From JAHEEL01 sp964195545 (GTDB taxonomy: Bacteria; Actinomycetota; Acidimicrobiia; Spongiisociales; UBA5794), in assembly GCA_964195545.1 (NCBI GenBank), contig CAXMQQ010000032.1, positions 1-26,080 of the forward strand: a stretch of 26,080 nt of DNA. The letters are read 5' to 3'. The notes below the pieces were generated by a model. The model was given only the letters and a program-made list of their open reading frames with translations. It was not told the DNA's origin and did no database searches. Shown here piece after piece: positions 1-6,087 of this stretch (the stretch's first letter is position 1; each line of letters opens with the position of its first letter). The position numbers and the translations under genes are program-made.

Positions 1-124
1 GGTCCCCGAGTGGATGGACATCGACCTCGACGAGCGCAAGATCACCATCAAGGATCTGCCCAGCCGGGAACAGATCGACACCGAGATCCAGGAACAGCTC
101 ATCGTTGAGTTGTATTCGAAGTAG
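1..124 (+). CDS. rpsD: 30S ribosomal protein S4, C-terminal end (partial)
   Basis: The window opens inside this gene. Reading from base 2 gives the last 40 residues, starting VPEWMDIDLD and ending VELYSK before the TAG at 122-124. The PEWMDID and 'IxExLIVELYSK' type ending is the conserved C-terminus of bacterial S4, the 16S rRNA-binding protein that nucleates assembly of the 30S body. rpoA follows after 31 bases, the usual alpha-operon order, so the two are probably cotranscribed. S4 acts as translational repressor of this operon in some bacteria; that cannot be judged here because the 5' end is missing. Confidence 0.93.
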   Translation, partial: VPEWMDIDLDERKITIKDLPSREQIDTEIQEQLIVELYSK

Positions 125-155
125 TAGCACCCCAACGCGAAAGGGGAGTGGCTCC

Positions 156-1118
156 GTGCTGATCACGCAGCGGCCCACCATCGAAGAAGAGATTGTCGAC
201 GACACCAGGTCGCGGTTCATTGTTGAACCGCTCGAGCCGGGCTTCGGCTACACGCTTGGCAACACCATGCGGCGCACGCTGCTGTCCCGGGTTCCCGGTG
301 CGGCGATCACGTCCGTCCGTATCGAAGGCGTCCAGCATGAGTTCTCGACCATCGAAGGCGTCGTCGAAGACGTCGTTGATTTCATCCTGAACCTCAAGCA
401 GGTCGTACTTCGCATCGACGTCGACGAGCCACAAACGCTCTATCTGTCCGCTTCGGGCAAGGGTGAGGCGACCGCAGGCGACATCAAGGCGCCGGCAGCT
501 GTCGAGATCGTCAACACCGGTCATCACTTGGCGACGTTGTCGTCATCGGCGAAGCTCGAAATCGAGATGACCGCAGGGCGCGGTGTCGGCTATCGCAGCG
601 CTGAAAAGAACAAGACGACAGACGCGATCAGCGTGATACCGATCGATTCGATCTACTCGCCTGTGCGCAAAGTCGCGTATCGGGTCGAGAGCACGCAGGT
701 TGGTCAGATGACCGACTTCGACCGACTCGTCCTCGACGTTGAGACCGACGGATCTGTTACTCCTGCGGAGGCAATCTCCTCCTCGGGCGGCACCCTGCGC
801 AACCTGTTCGAGCTGTTCTCCGACCTCGATGATTACGATGCCCTCGAGCTCGATGAGATCATTCAGCCCGAGGCGGCCGGCCAGGAGCATCTCGATCTCC
901 CCATCGAGGCTCTCGACCTGTCCGAGCGTCCCAGGAACTGCCTGCGACGTGCTCAGGTCCAGACCGTCGGCGAACTCATCGAGAAGAGTGAAGAGGAGCT
1001 CCTCAACATCACCAACTTCGGGCAGAAATCGCTCGAGGAAGTCGTTGCGAAGCTCGACGAACTCGGCTTCTCTTTGCAGTCGCTCGCCGATGCAGATCCC
1101 ACGGAAAGCGTTGTCTGA
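156..1118 (+). CDS. rpoA: DNA-directed RNA polymerase subunit alpha
   Basis: This encodes RNA polymerase alpha, about 320 residues, the normal length. The N-terminal domain (roughly residues 5-230) dimerises and carries beta and beta'; it shows the family signatures GYTLGNTMRRTLLS and EGVVEDVVDFILNLKQV. An acidic linker leads to the C-terminal domain (about 250-310) with LSERPRNCLRRAQ and the NFGQKSLEEV helix-hairpin-helix, which binds UP elements and activators. I choose the GTG at 156 because AAGGGGAG at 141-148 is well spaced and the protein then begins MLITQRPTIEEE; an in-frame ATG at 105 lies inside rpsD. The stop overlaps the rplQ start as TGATG, implying translational coupling. Confidence 0.97.
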   Translation: MLITQRPTIEEEIVDDTRSRFIVEPLEPGFGYTLGNTMRRTLLSRVPGAAITSVRIEGVQHEFSTIEGVVEDVVDFILNLKQVVLRIDVDEPQTLYLSASGKGEATAGDIKAPAAVEIVNTGHHLATLSSSAKLEIEMTAGRGVGYRSAEKNKTTDAISVIPIDSIYSPVRKVAYRVESTQVGQMTDFDRLVLDVETDGSVTPAEAISSSGGTLRNLFELFSDLDDYDALELDEIIQPEAAGQEHLDLPIEALDLSERPRNCLRRAQVQTVGELIEKSEEELLNITNFGQKSLEEVVAKLDELGFSLQSLADADPTESVV

Positions 1119-1468
1119 TGCCACGACCGAAGAAGGGCGCTCGCCTCGGCGGTAGCCCCAGCCATCAGCGCAAGATCCTTGCGAACCTCACCGCTCAGCT
1201 CATCGAGCATGAGAAGGTGACGACCACGCACGCCAAGGCTCGCGACCTGCGCCCGTATGCTGAGAAGATCATCACAAAGGCTCGCCGCGGCGATCTCCAC
1301 GCTCGCCGCACCGTCCTTGCGAAGATCGGCGACAACGGCGCCGTGACGAAACTGTTCGACGATGTGGCTCCACGCTACGCGGACCGCCCGGGTGGCTACA
1401 CCCGGATCACAAAGCTCGGTAAGCGCCGCGGCGATGGGTCCGAGATGGCGCTGATTGAACTCGTCTAG
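1118..1468 (+). CDS. rplQ: 50S ribosomal protein L17
   Basis: L17 is a 23S rRNA-binding protein at the exit-tunnel side of the 50S subunit. The 116-residue product starts MPRPKKGARLGGSPSHQRK and contains the family motifs LTAQLIEHEKVTTTHAKA and the RPYAEKIITKARRGD stretch, ending in GGYTRITKLGKRRGDGSEMALIELV. There is no long C-terminal tail of the kind seen in mycobacterial L17. The start ATG overlaps the rpoA stop codon. A GC-rich hairpin with a short T-run follows 32 bases downstream, so this is probably the last gene of the alpha operon. Confidence 0.97.
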   Translation: MPRPKKGARLGGSPSHQRKILANLTAQLIEHEKVTTTHAKARDLRPYAEKIITKARRGDLHARRTVLAKIGDNGAVTKLFDDVAPRYADRPGGYTRITKLGKRRGDGSEMALIELV

Positions 1469-1476
1469 CGACGCAA

Positions 1477-1504
1477 GACGTCAGACATGGGATATGAGAC
1501 GCTC
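1477..1504. repeat. Heptad-phased repeat upstream of the rplQ terminator
   Basis: Four successive 7-base units read GACGTCA, GACATGG, GATATGA, GACGCTC. Shifted by phase they contain ATGGGAT followed by ATGAGAC (1487-1500). The closely related pair ATGAGAC, ATGGGAC occurs at 19820-19833. Copies are degenerate, so this locus is the weakest of the heptad sites listed here. Its right end runs into the left arm of the terminator hairpin. Confidence 0.4.
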
Positions 1505-1527
1505 CGGCCCCTTGGCCGGGGCGTTTT
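1500..1527 (+). terminator. Rho-independent terminator of the rpoA-rplQ operon
   Basis: The arms CGCTCCGGCC (1500-1509) and GGCCGGGGCG (1514-1523) form a 10-bp stem with one G-U pair and a CCTT loop, followed directly by TTTT (1524-1527). It lies 32 bases after the rplQ stop and just before the ribosome binding site of the next gene. Confidence 0.8.
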
Positions 1528-1548
1528 CGCGTTTGGAGGTGCGATTCG

Positions 1549-2085
1549 GTGGCTCTGATGACGATTGAATCCCTGCTACTTGGTGCTGGTCCGAATGCAT
1601 CGCCGGACGTGATCGATCGGGCTCTTGCGCTGATCCGGTCGCTGGATCCGACGGACCGGGATCGGTTCGAGCCTGGACACTTCACGGCATCCGGGTTCGT
1701 TGTCTCCCCGGACGCGTCGTCGCTCCTACTTATCCACCATCGACGTCTGGATCGGTGGCTCCAACCCGGCGGACACATCGACCCGGAAGACACCTCTCCG
1801 ATCGCCGCAGCCGCCAGGGAAGTGCTCGAGGAGACCGGCGTCGTCGTGGAACCGATTCTGACCGACCTCATCGATCTCGATATCCACCCGATCCCGTCTC
1901 GCGCTCCTGAACCGGCCCACGAGCACTTCGATCTCCGCTTCGCATTCCAGGCACTAGGCGAGAAGCTCGTCGCCGCCGACGAGGTCCACGATGCCAAGTG
2001 GGTGCCGTGGGATGATCTCACCACCTATGCAGTCGACGAATCGGTGACCCGAGCATCCGCGGTCCTTCGCCGGGAGTGCTCGTAA
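1549..2085 (+). CDS. Nudix hydrolase
   Basis: Nudix hydrolases cleave nucleoside diphosphates linked to another moiety; this one's substrate is unknown. Of 178 residues, the first ~55 are helical with no recognised domain. The core follows from about residue 50, with HHRRLDRWLQPGGHID leading into a Nudix box ending REVLEETGV. Between the box glycine and the RE pair there is one residue more than in the canonical GX5EX7RE spacing, and Asp/Thr occupy the usual Glu position, a variant I associate with a 'HH..L..WLQxGGH' subgroup. GTG at 1549 is preferred over ATG at 1558 because GGAGGT at 1535-1540 is ideally spaced from it. The gene opens a new transcript after the terminator, or relies on readthrough. 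Confidence 0.85.
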   Translation: MALMTIESLLLGAGPNASPDVIDRALALIRSLDPTDRDRFEPGHFTASGFVVSPDASSLLLIHHRRLDRWLQPGGHIDPEDTSPIAAAAREVLEETGVVVEPILTDLIDLDIHPIPSRAPEPAHEHFDLRFAFQALGEKLVAADEVHDAKWVPWDDLTTYAVDESVTRASAVLRRECS

Positions 2086-2127
2086 CGCGCGGGCGGTATC
2101 CTGCGTCGACCCGACCCAAGGCAGGCG

Positions 2128-2652
2128 ATGAGCGTCGTCCTCAACCGACTCCTCCAAGCGATCCGATTCGATCGCGACGCGTTCGTGTGGATGGACTTCA
2201 ACGATCGTGCGACCGGCGATGCCCTGATCATCGTCGCGATCACCGAATTGTTGATCATCATCGCCGGCGGTACGCCGCTCTTCGGACTGGTGACGGGATT
2301 CCTTGGCGTCCTCTCTGCGCTTCTCGCCACGGTCATGTTCTGGCTCATCTACAGCGGACTCGTGTACGCCTCCGCTGTGTACCTCTTCCGTGGAGACGGG
2401 CACTACCCCGTGTATCTTCGGATCGTCGGTTTCGCGTTCCCAACGCTGCTGCTGACGATCGCTACGACGCAGATCTTCGGCACGGGGTTGATCGGGACGC
2501 TCGTCGGATCCCTCTGGTTCCTCCTCGTGGTCGCGTATGGAACCCACTACATCTCAGATCTGCCCCTCGATCGCTCGATCGTGGCGGCTGTTCTCGGGTG
2601 GGCGGGCTGGATCGTGGTCTCGACGATCCTCGGTGGGTTCAGCCTCTTCTAG
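2128..2652 (+). CDS. Yip1-like multi-pass membrane protein
   Basis: The 174-residue protein is strongly hydrophobic, with about five predicted membrane segments (near residues 32-48, 52-85, 98-117, 120-140 and 150-170). The short charged N-terminus, the loop FDRDAFVWMDFNDRATGDALI before the first segment and the general layout fit the bacterial Yip1 (PF04893) family, whose function in bacteria is not established. The assignment is by resemblance only. The start ATG has AAGGCAGG at 2118-2125 as a plausible ribosome site. The stop is 2 bases before truA, so both are probably on one mRNA; no functional link with truA is implied. Confidence 0.6.
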   Translation: MSVVLNRLLQAIRFDRDAFVWMDFNDRATGDALIIVAITELLIIIAGGTPLFGLVTGFLGVLSALLATVMFWLIYSGLVYASAVYLFRGDGHYPVYLRIVGFAFPTLLLTIATTQIFGTGLIGTLVGSLWFLLVVAYGTHYISDLPLDRSIVAAVLGWAGWIVVSTILGGFSLF

Positions 2653-2654
2653 CG

Positions 2655-3425
2655 ATGCCGACTTACCGAATCGACCTCGCATACGACGGCACAGACTTCC
2701 ATGGCTACGGTCGCCAGGACAACGTGCGAACCGTCCAGGGAGATCTGGAGACGGCACTGTTCCGGATCACCGGCGAGGTGAAGACGGCTGTGGCCGGACG
2801 CACCGATGCCGGGGTGCACGCCACCGGCCAGGTTGTCAGCTTCTTCGTTGATGAGCCTCTTGACACCAATCGGCTTGAACGCAGCCTCAACGCACAACTC
2901 GGCCCGGAGATTGCAGCAAACGCCATCACCGAGGTTGGTGACCGATTCCACGCCCGGTTCTCGGCCATTGAGCGACGATATCGGTACTGGATCTCGAACC
3001 GACCGGTGCATGATCCCCTCACGGCACGTACGGCGTGGCACGTGCAGGAGCCACTCGACGTGGACGCCATGGACGAAGCGGTCGGGGCGTTCATGGGTGT
3101 GCACGATTTTGCGTCCCTCTGTCGAAAGGCTCCCGGTCGGACGACTGTTCGGGAGGTGCTCGCCGCGAGATGGGTCAGAACTGCGGATGTCGTCGAACTC
3201 TCGATCGGAGCCGTTGCGTTCTGCCACCAGATGGTCCGATCCATCGTGACCGTATCGGTCGACGTTGGGAAGGGGCAGTCCCTCCCGCAAGACGTGCCTG
3301 CCATTCTTGAGGCGCGCAGTCGAAAAGTGGTGCGGGGCCTTGCACCGCCGCATGGTTTGACGCTCACGGCCGTTGTCTACGACGAGTCGAACGGGGGAGC
3401 AGTGCCATCATGGGTGGTGCTGTGA
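2655..3425 (+). CDS. truA: tRNA pseudouridine(38-40) synthase
   Basis: TruA isomerises uridine to pseudouridine at positions 38-40 of the anticodon stem-loop of many tRNAs. The 256-residue product is of normal length. It begins YRIDLAYDGTDFHGYGRQ and carries the catalytic motif AGRTDAGVHATGQV with the nucleophilic Asp at residue 51. Later motifs are FHARFSAIERRYRYWI, DFASLCRK and the C-terminal FCHQMVRSIV segment. The ATG at 2655 is chosen because it sits directly after the upstream stop and gives the canonical N-terminus; the frame stays open far upstream but that part is not TruA-like. A location next to rplM-rpsI is typical. Confidence 0.96.
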   Translation: MPTYRIDLAYDGTDFHGYGRQDNVRTVQGDLETALFRITGEVKTAVAGRTDAGVHATGQVVSFFVDEPLDTNRLERSLNAQLGPEIAANAITEVGDRFHARFSAIERRYRYWISNRPVHDPLTARTAWHVQEPLDVDAMDEAVGAFMGVHDFASLCRKAPGRTTVREVLAARWVRTADVVELSIGAVAFCHQMVRSIVTVSVDVGKGQSLPQDVPAILEARSRKVVRGLAPPHGLTLTAVVYDESNGGAVPSWVVL

Positions 3426-3465
3426 TTCCCGGCCACGTGCCGCACTCTCATTTGCACCATTCCGG

Positions 3466-3495
3466 TTGGCCTTATCTCGCGGGACCCGATAGCAT
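3466..3495 (+). promoter_or_regulatory. Candidate promoter for rplM-rpsI
   Basis: TTGGCC (3466-3471) and TAGCAT (3490-3495) are separated by 18 bases in the 124-base gap between truA and rplM. Matches to the housekeeping consensus are moderate. The gap is long enough for a ribosomal-protein promoter plus leader, which is the main reason for listing it. Confidence 0.35.
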
Positions 3496-3516
3496 TCGAT
3501 TTCGCTCCCGGGTCCC
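3481..3516. promoter_or_regulatory. Inverted repeat in the rplM leader
   Basis: GGGACCCG (3481-3488) and CGGGTCCC (3509-3516) form a perfect 8-bp dyad around a 20-base centre, overlapping the -10 region of the candidate rplM promoter. A second, smaller hairpin CCCGG/CCGGG is possible at 3507-3520. It could be a leader structure for L13 autoregulation, a weak truA terminator or an operator. The sequence does not decide between these. Confidence 0.4.
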
Positions 3517-3549
3517 CGGGGGTCGTTTCGTTCCGTCTGAGGACTCCCG

Positions 3550-4014
3550 ATGAAAGCCAAGCTGCAGAAAACGTTTACGCCCAGGGCCGCCGATATCGAG
3601 CGGAACTGGTACGTCGTTGACGCTGAGGGAATCCCTCTCGGGCGTCTCGCTTCCGAGGTCGCGCAGATCCTGCGTGGCAAGCAGAAGCCGACGTTCGCTC
3701 CCCACATGGACATGGGCGACTATGTCATCGTTGTCAACGCCGACAAGGTTGCAGTGACCGGTAACAAGGAGACCCAGAAGGTCTACTACCGCCACTCCGG
3801 CTTCCCGGGTGGTCTTCGGAGCAACACGCTGGCGAAGATGCGGGTCGATCATCCCGACCGACTCGTGACGAATGCTGTTCGAGGGATGATTCCCAAGAAC
3901 AGGCTCGGTCGCCAGACACTCACGAAGCTCAAGGTCTACGCCGGTCCGGATCACCCGCACCGAGCGCAGGGGCCGAAACCGCTCACACTCACGCAGGGAA
4001 GGGCTGAAGCCTGA
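3550..4014 (+). CDS. rplM: 50S ribosomal protein L13
   Basis: L13 is an early-assembly 23S rRNA-binding protein. The 154-residue product has the family pattern RNWYVVDAEGIPLGRLASEVAQILRGK near residue 18, then DYVIVVNADKVAVTGNK and YYRHSGFPGG, and ends with the PKNRLGRQTLTKLKVYAG segment. The extra residues around the start (KAKLQKTFTPRAADIE) are normal. TGAGGA lies just upstream of the ATG. The TGA stop overlaps the rpsI ATG, the near-universal rplM-rpsI pairing. A dyad in the leader may be regulatory. Confidence 0.97.
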   Translation: MKAKLQKTFTPRAADIERNWYVVDAEGIPLGRLASEVAQILRGKQKPTFAPHMDMGDYVIVVNADKVAVTGNKETQKVYYRHSGFPGGLRSNTLAKMRVDHPDRLVTNAVRGMIPKNRLGRQTLTKLKVYAGPDHPHRAQGPKPLTLTQGRAEA

Positions 4015-4406
4015 TGACGAAACCGCTTGTTCAGGCCACCGGCCGCCGGAAGACCTCGGTCGCCCGTGTACGACTTCTCGATGGCGACGGGCAATTCACG
4101 CTCAACGGCAAGAGCTTGGATGACTACTTCCCGGAGGCCTCGCACCGGATTCGTGTGGTGGAACCGCTCAGGATCACTGACCTCGAAGGCCGCTACGACG
4201 TCGATGCGAAGCTCGAGGGCGGCGGTACGACCGGGCAGAGCGATGCGCTCCGCCTCGGTATCTCCCGCGCACTCGTCGAGATCGACCCTGAGTTGCGCCA
4301 GGTTCTGAAGAAGGCCGGCCTCCTTCGTCGTGACGACCGCAAGGTTGAGCGCAAGAAGTACGGTCTCCGCAAGGCACGGCGCGCACCTCAGTTCACCAAG
4401 CGTTGA
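4014..4406 (+). CDS. rpsI: 30S ribosomal protein S9
   Basis: S9 binds the 3' major domain of 16S rRNA and its C-terminal tail reaches the P-site tRNA. The 130-residue product begins with TGRRKTSVARVRL and has the signature GGGTTGQSDALRLGISRAL near residue 70. It ends in the conserved basic KKYGLRKARRAPQFTKR, whose final KR contacts tRNA. It is translationally coupled to rplM by a 1-base overlap. glmM follows after 48 bases without a visible terminator, so partial cotranscription is possible. Confidence 0.97.
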   Translation: MTKPLVQATGRRKTSVARVRLLDGDGQFTLNGKSLDDYFPEASHRIRVVEPLRITDLEGRYDVDAKLEGGGTTGQSDALRLGISRALVEIDPELRQVLKKAGLLRRDDRKVERKKYGLRKARRAPQFTKR

Positions 4407-4454
4407 TCCGGGCGTTGGGCCTGCAGGACATCGAGCACATTGGGGGCAGCCAGG

Positions 4455-5768
4455 ATGGGTGAACGGCACCTTTTCGGTACCGACGGCGTCCGTGGCCTCG
4501 CCAACGAGGCTCTCACTCCGACGATGGCATTCGACCTCGCCCGCGCGGCAGGCGAGAACAGCGAAGGACACGTGATCCTTGGTCGCGATACTCGCCGATC
4601 CGGTCCGATGCTCTCCGCCGCGCTCATGGCCGGGTTCAACTCCGTTGGGATCGACACCGTCGACCTCGGGATCATCCCCGTCGGTGCCGTCTCACGCCTT
4701 GTTCGCGACACCAATGCCTTGCTCGGAGTCATGGTCAGCGCCTCTCACAATCCCGCATCGGACAACGGAATCAAGTTCTTCGGCGCCAACGGCACCAAAC
4801 TGGCCGATGGCGAGGAAGCAGCGATCGAAGCTCGCTTCTTCGAGGGTGAGCCGTGGATCCGCAGCGTCGGCGCGAAGATCGGCCTTCAGACTGTGATGGG
4901 CGATGCGACCGAACGCTACGTCGAGACGATCTCGCGTTCGGTCGAGTACTCGATGAGAGGGATGGAATTCATTGCCGACGCTGCGAACGGCGCTGCGTTC
5001 CTCGCTGCACCCGTCCTTTTCGAGCGAGTCGGAGCGACCGTCGAGTTCATCAACGTCGATCCGGACGGCATGAACATCAACGAGGGCTGTGGAGCAACTC
5101 ATCCCGAGCGAGTGGGGCGCGATGCCAACGGTCGGGTCGGTCTGTCCTTCGACGGCGATGCCGATCGGCTGATCGCCGTCGACGAGGATGGTGTTGTGGC
5201 CGACGGCGACGTGATCATGGCGGTCTTCGCTCAGTGGATGATGGAACGCAACCGACTCAAGAACAACACTGTGGTGACCACGGTCATGTCGAATCTCGGC
5301 TTCCGGAAGGCGATGGAGCACCTCGGAATCAACGTCATCGAAACGTCGGTTGGCGATCGATACGTTCTCGAAGCGATGAGGACCTCCCGTGCGGTCGTCG
5401 GCGGCGAACAGTCCGGGCACGTCCTCCTCGAGGATCGGACCACGGGCGACGGTCTCCGCACGGCGCTCCGACTGATGGAGGTCATGGCCTCCACCGGGAA
5501 GGAATTGCGTGAGCTGCGGACCGTGATGAGCGCCTACCCGCAGGTGCTGACCAACGTCACAGTCAAGGACAAGGCGTTCGAAGGAAATGGAACCGTTGCT
5601 GCGGCTATCGCCACGGGCGAGCGACTTCTCGGGAACCGCGGGCGGCTCCTCGTCCGTCCATCTGGAACAGAGCCCCTCATCAGGGTCATGGTCGAAGCCC
5701 CCACGGAATCCGAAGCCGAAGAAGTGGCATCGGCCGTTGCCGAAACCGTGGAAGCCGAACTGGCCTGA
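4455..5768 (+). CDS. glmM: Phosphoglucosamine mutase
   Basis: GlmM converts glucosamine-6-phosphate to glucosamine-1-phosphate on the way to UDP-GlcNAc for peptidoglycan. The 437-residue product has all four landmarks of the alpha-D-phosphohexomutase fold. These are the phospho-serine loop SASHNP (Ser97), the Mg2+ loop DGDADR (Asp233, 235, 237), the sugar-recognition loop GGEQSGH near residue 320 and the phosphate-binding RPSGTEPLIR near the C-terminus. The N-terminus LFGTDGVRG is typical. I take ATG 4455, with a weak G-rich ribosome site upstream, over a TTG at 4440. Its substrate is the product of GlmS, encoded just downstream behind a ribozyme. Confidence 0.96.
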   Translation: MGERHLFGTDGVRGLANEALTPTMAFDLARAAGENSEGHVILGRDTRRSGPMLSAALMAGFNSVGIDTVDLGIIPVGAVSRLVRDTNALLGVMVSASHNPASDNGIKFFGANGTKLADGEEAAIEARFFEGEPWIRSVGAKIGLQTVMGDATERYVETISRSVEYSMRGMEFIADAANGAAFLAAPVLFERVGATVEFINVDPDGMNINEGCGATHPERVGRDANGRVGLSFDGDADRLIAVDEDGVVADGDVIMAVFAQWMMERNRLKNNTVVTTVMSNLGFRKAMEHLGINVIETSVGDRYVLEAMRTSRAVVGGEQSGHVLLEDRTTGDGLRTALRLMEVMASTGKELRELRTVMSAYPQVLTNVTVKDKAFEGNGTVAAAIATGERLLGNRGRLLVRPSGTEPLIRVMVEAPTESEAEEVASAVAETVEAELA

Positions 5769-5816
5769 CCCGGCTCTCAGGGACGCAGTCCGCATTCCGA
5801 AGTCCCGGCCTTGTTC

Positions 5817-5837
5817 TTCTACTTTCGACGTTCTACT
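5817..5837. repeat. Tandem heptamer repeat upstream of the glmS ribozyme
   Basis: Three adjoining 7-base units are TTCTACT, TTCGACG and TTCTACT. TTCTACT is the reverse complement of AGTAGAA, the unit repeated at 18549-18562. Fourteen bases further on, ACTCTCT (5851-5857) matches the unit repeated at 22014-22027. The repeat lies where the glmS promoter would be expected. A short hairpin GTTCA/TGAAC follows at 5859-5872. Confidence 0.6.
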
Positions 5838-5892
5838 GAGCCACTCCGCTACTCTCTCGTTCACAACTGAACACCGACCGGAGATCAATCCA

Positions 5893-6051
5893 AGCGCCTG
5901 CCCTCGCGACTCGCGAGGTGACGAGGAAGAGGGACTATCGAAATGTCGGCGGGTGCCCTCTCGGCCGCTCACGGTCGTTACGGGGCTGGGCAAAACTCGG
6001 GAGCGATCCCGGGGACAAACCCATTCCGAGTGAGGCGGGTCACAGTCCCGC
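5893..6051 (+). ncRNA. glmS ribozyme: glmS ribozyme (GlcN6P-activated self-cleaving riboswitch)
   Basis: This element self-cleaves on binding glucosamine-6-phosphate, destabilising glmS mRNA and giving product feedback. The predicted cleavage site is between A5893 and G5894, at AGCGCC. P1 is a perfect hairpin CCTCGCG/CGCGAGG (5902-5908/5912-5918), followed by the conserved GTGACGAGG (5918-5926). P2 pairs AGAGGG (5928-5933) with CCCTCT (5956-5961). Between these lies the conserved core TATCGAAATGTCGGCGG (5936-5952), whose GGCG (5948-5951) can pair with CGCC (5895-5898) as P2.1. P3 is CGGCCG/CGGTCG (5962-5977). The P4 region includes CGGGA-GCGA-TCCCG (GNRA loop, 5998-6011), GACAAA (6014-6019) and a final stem GCGGG/CCCGC (6035-6051). 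It ends 36 bases before glmS. Core, pairings and location together make this a strong call; the P4 boundaries are approximate. Confidence 0.9.
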
Positions 6052-6087
6052 AGCGCCCTCCGGTCCAACCTCGAGGAGATCGCGCGC

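Noticed and set aside
105..155. Upstream ATG start for rpoA
   Set aside because: It lies inside the end of rpsD and would add 17 residues unlike any alpha subunit; GTG 156 has a good ribosome site and the expected N-terminus.
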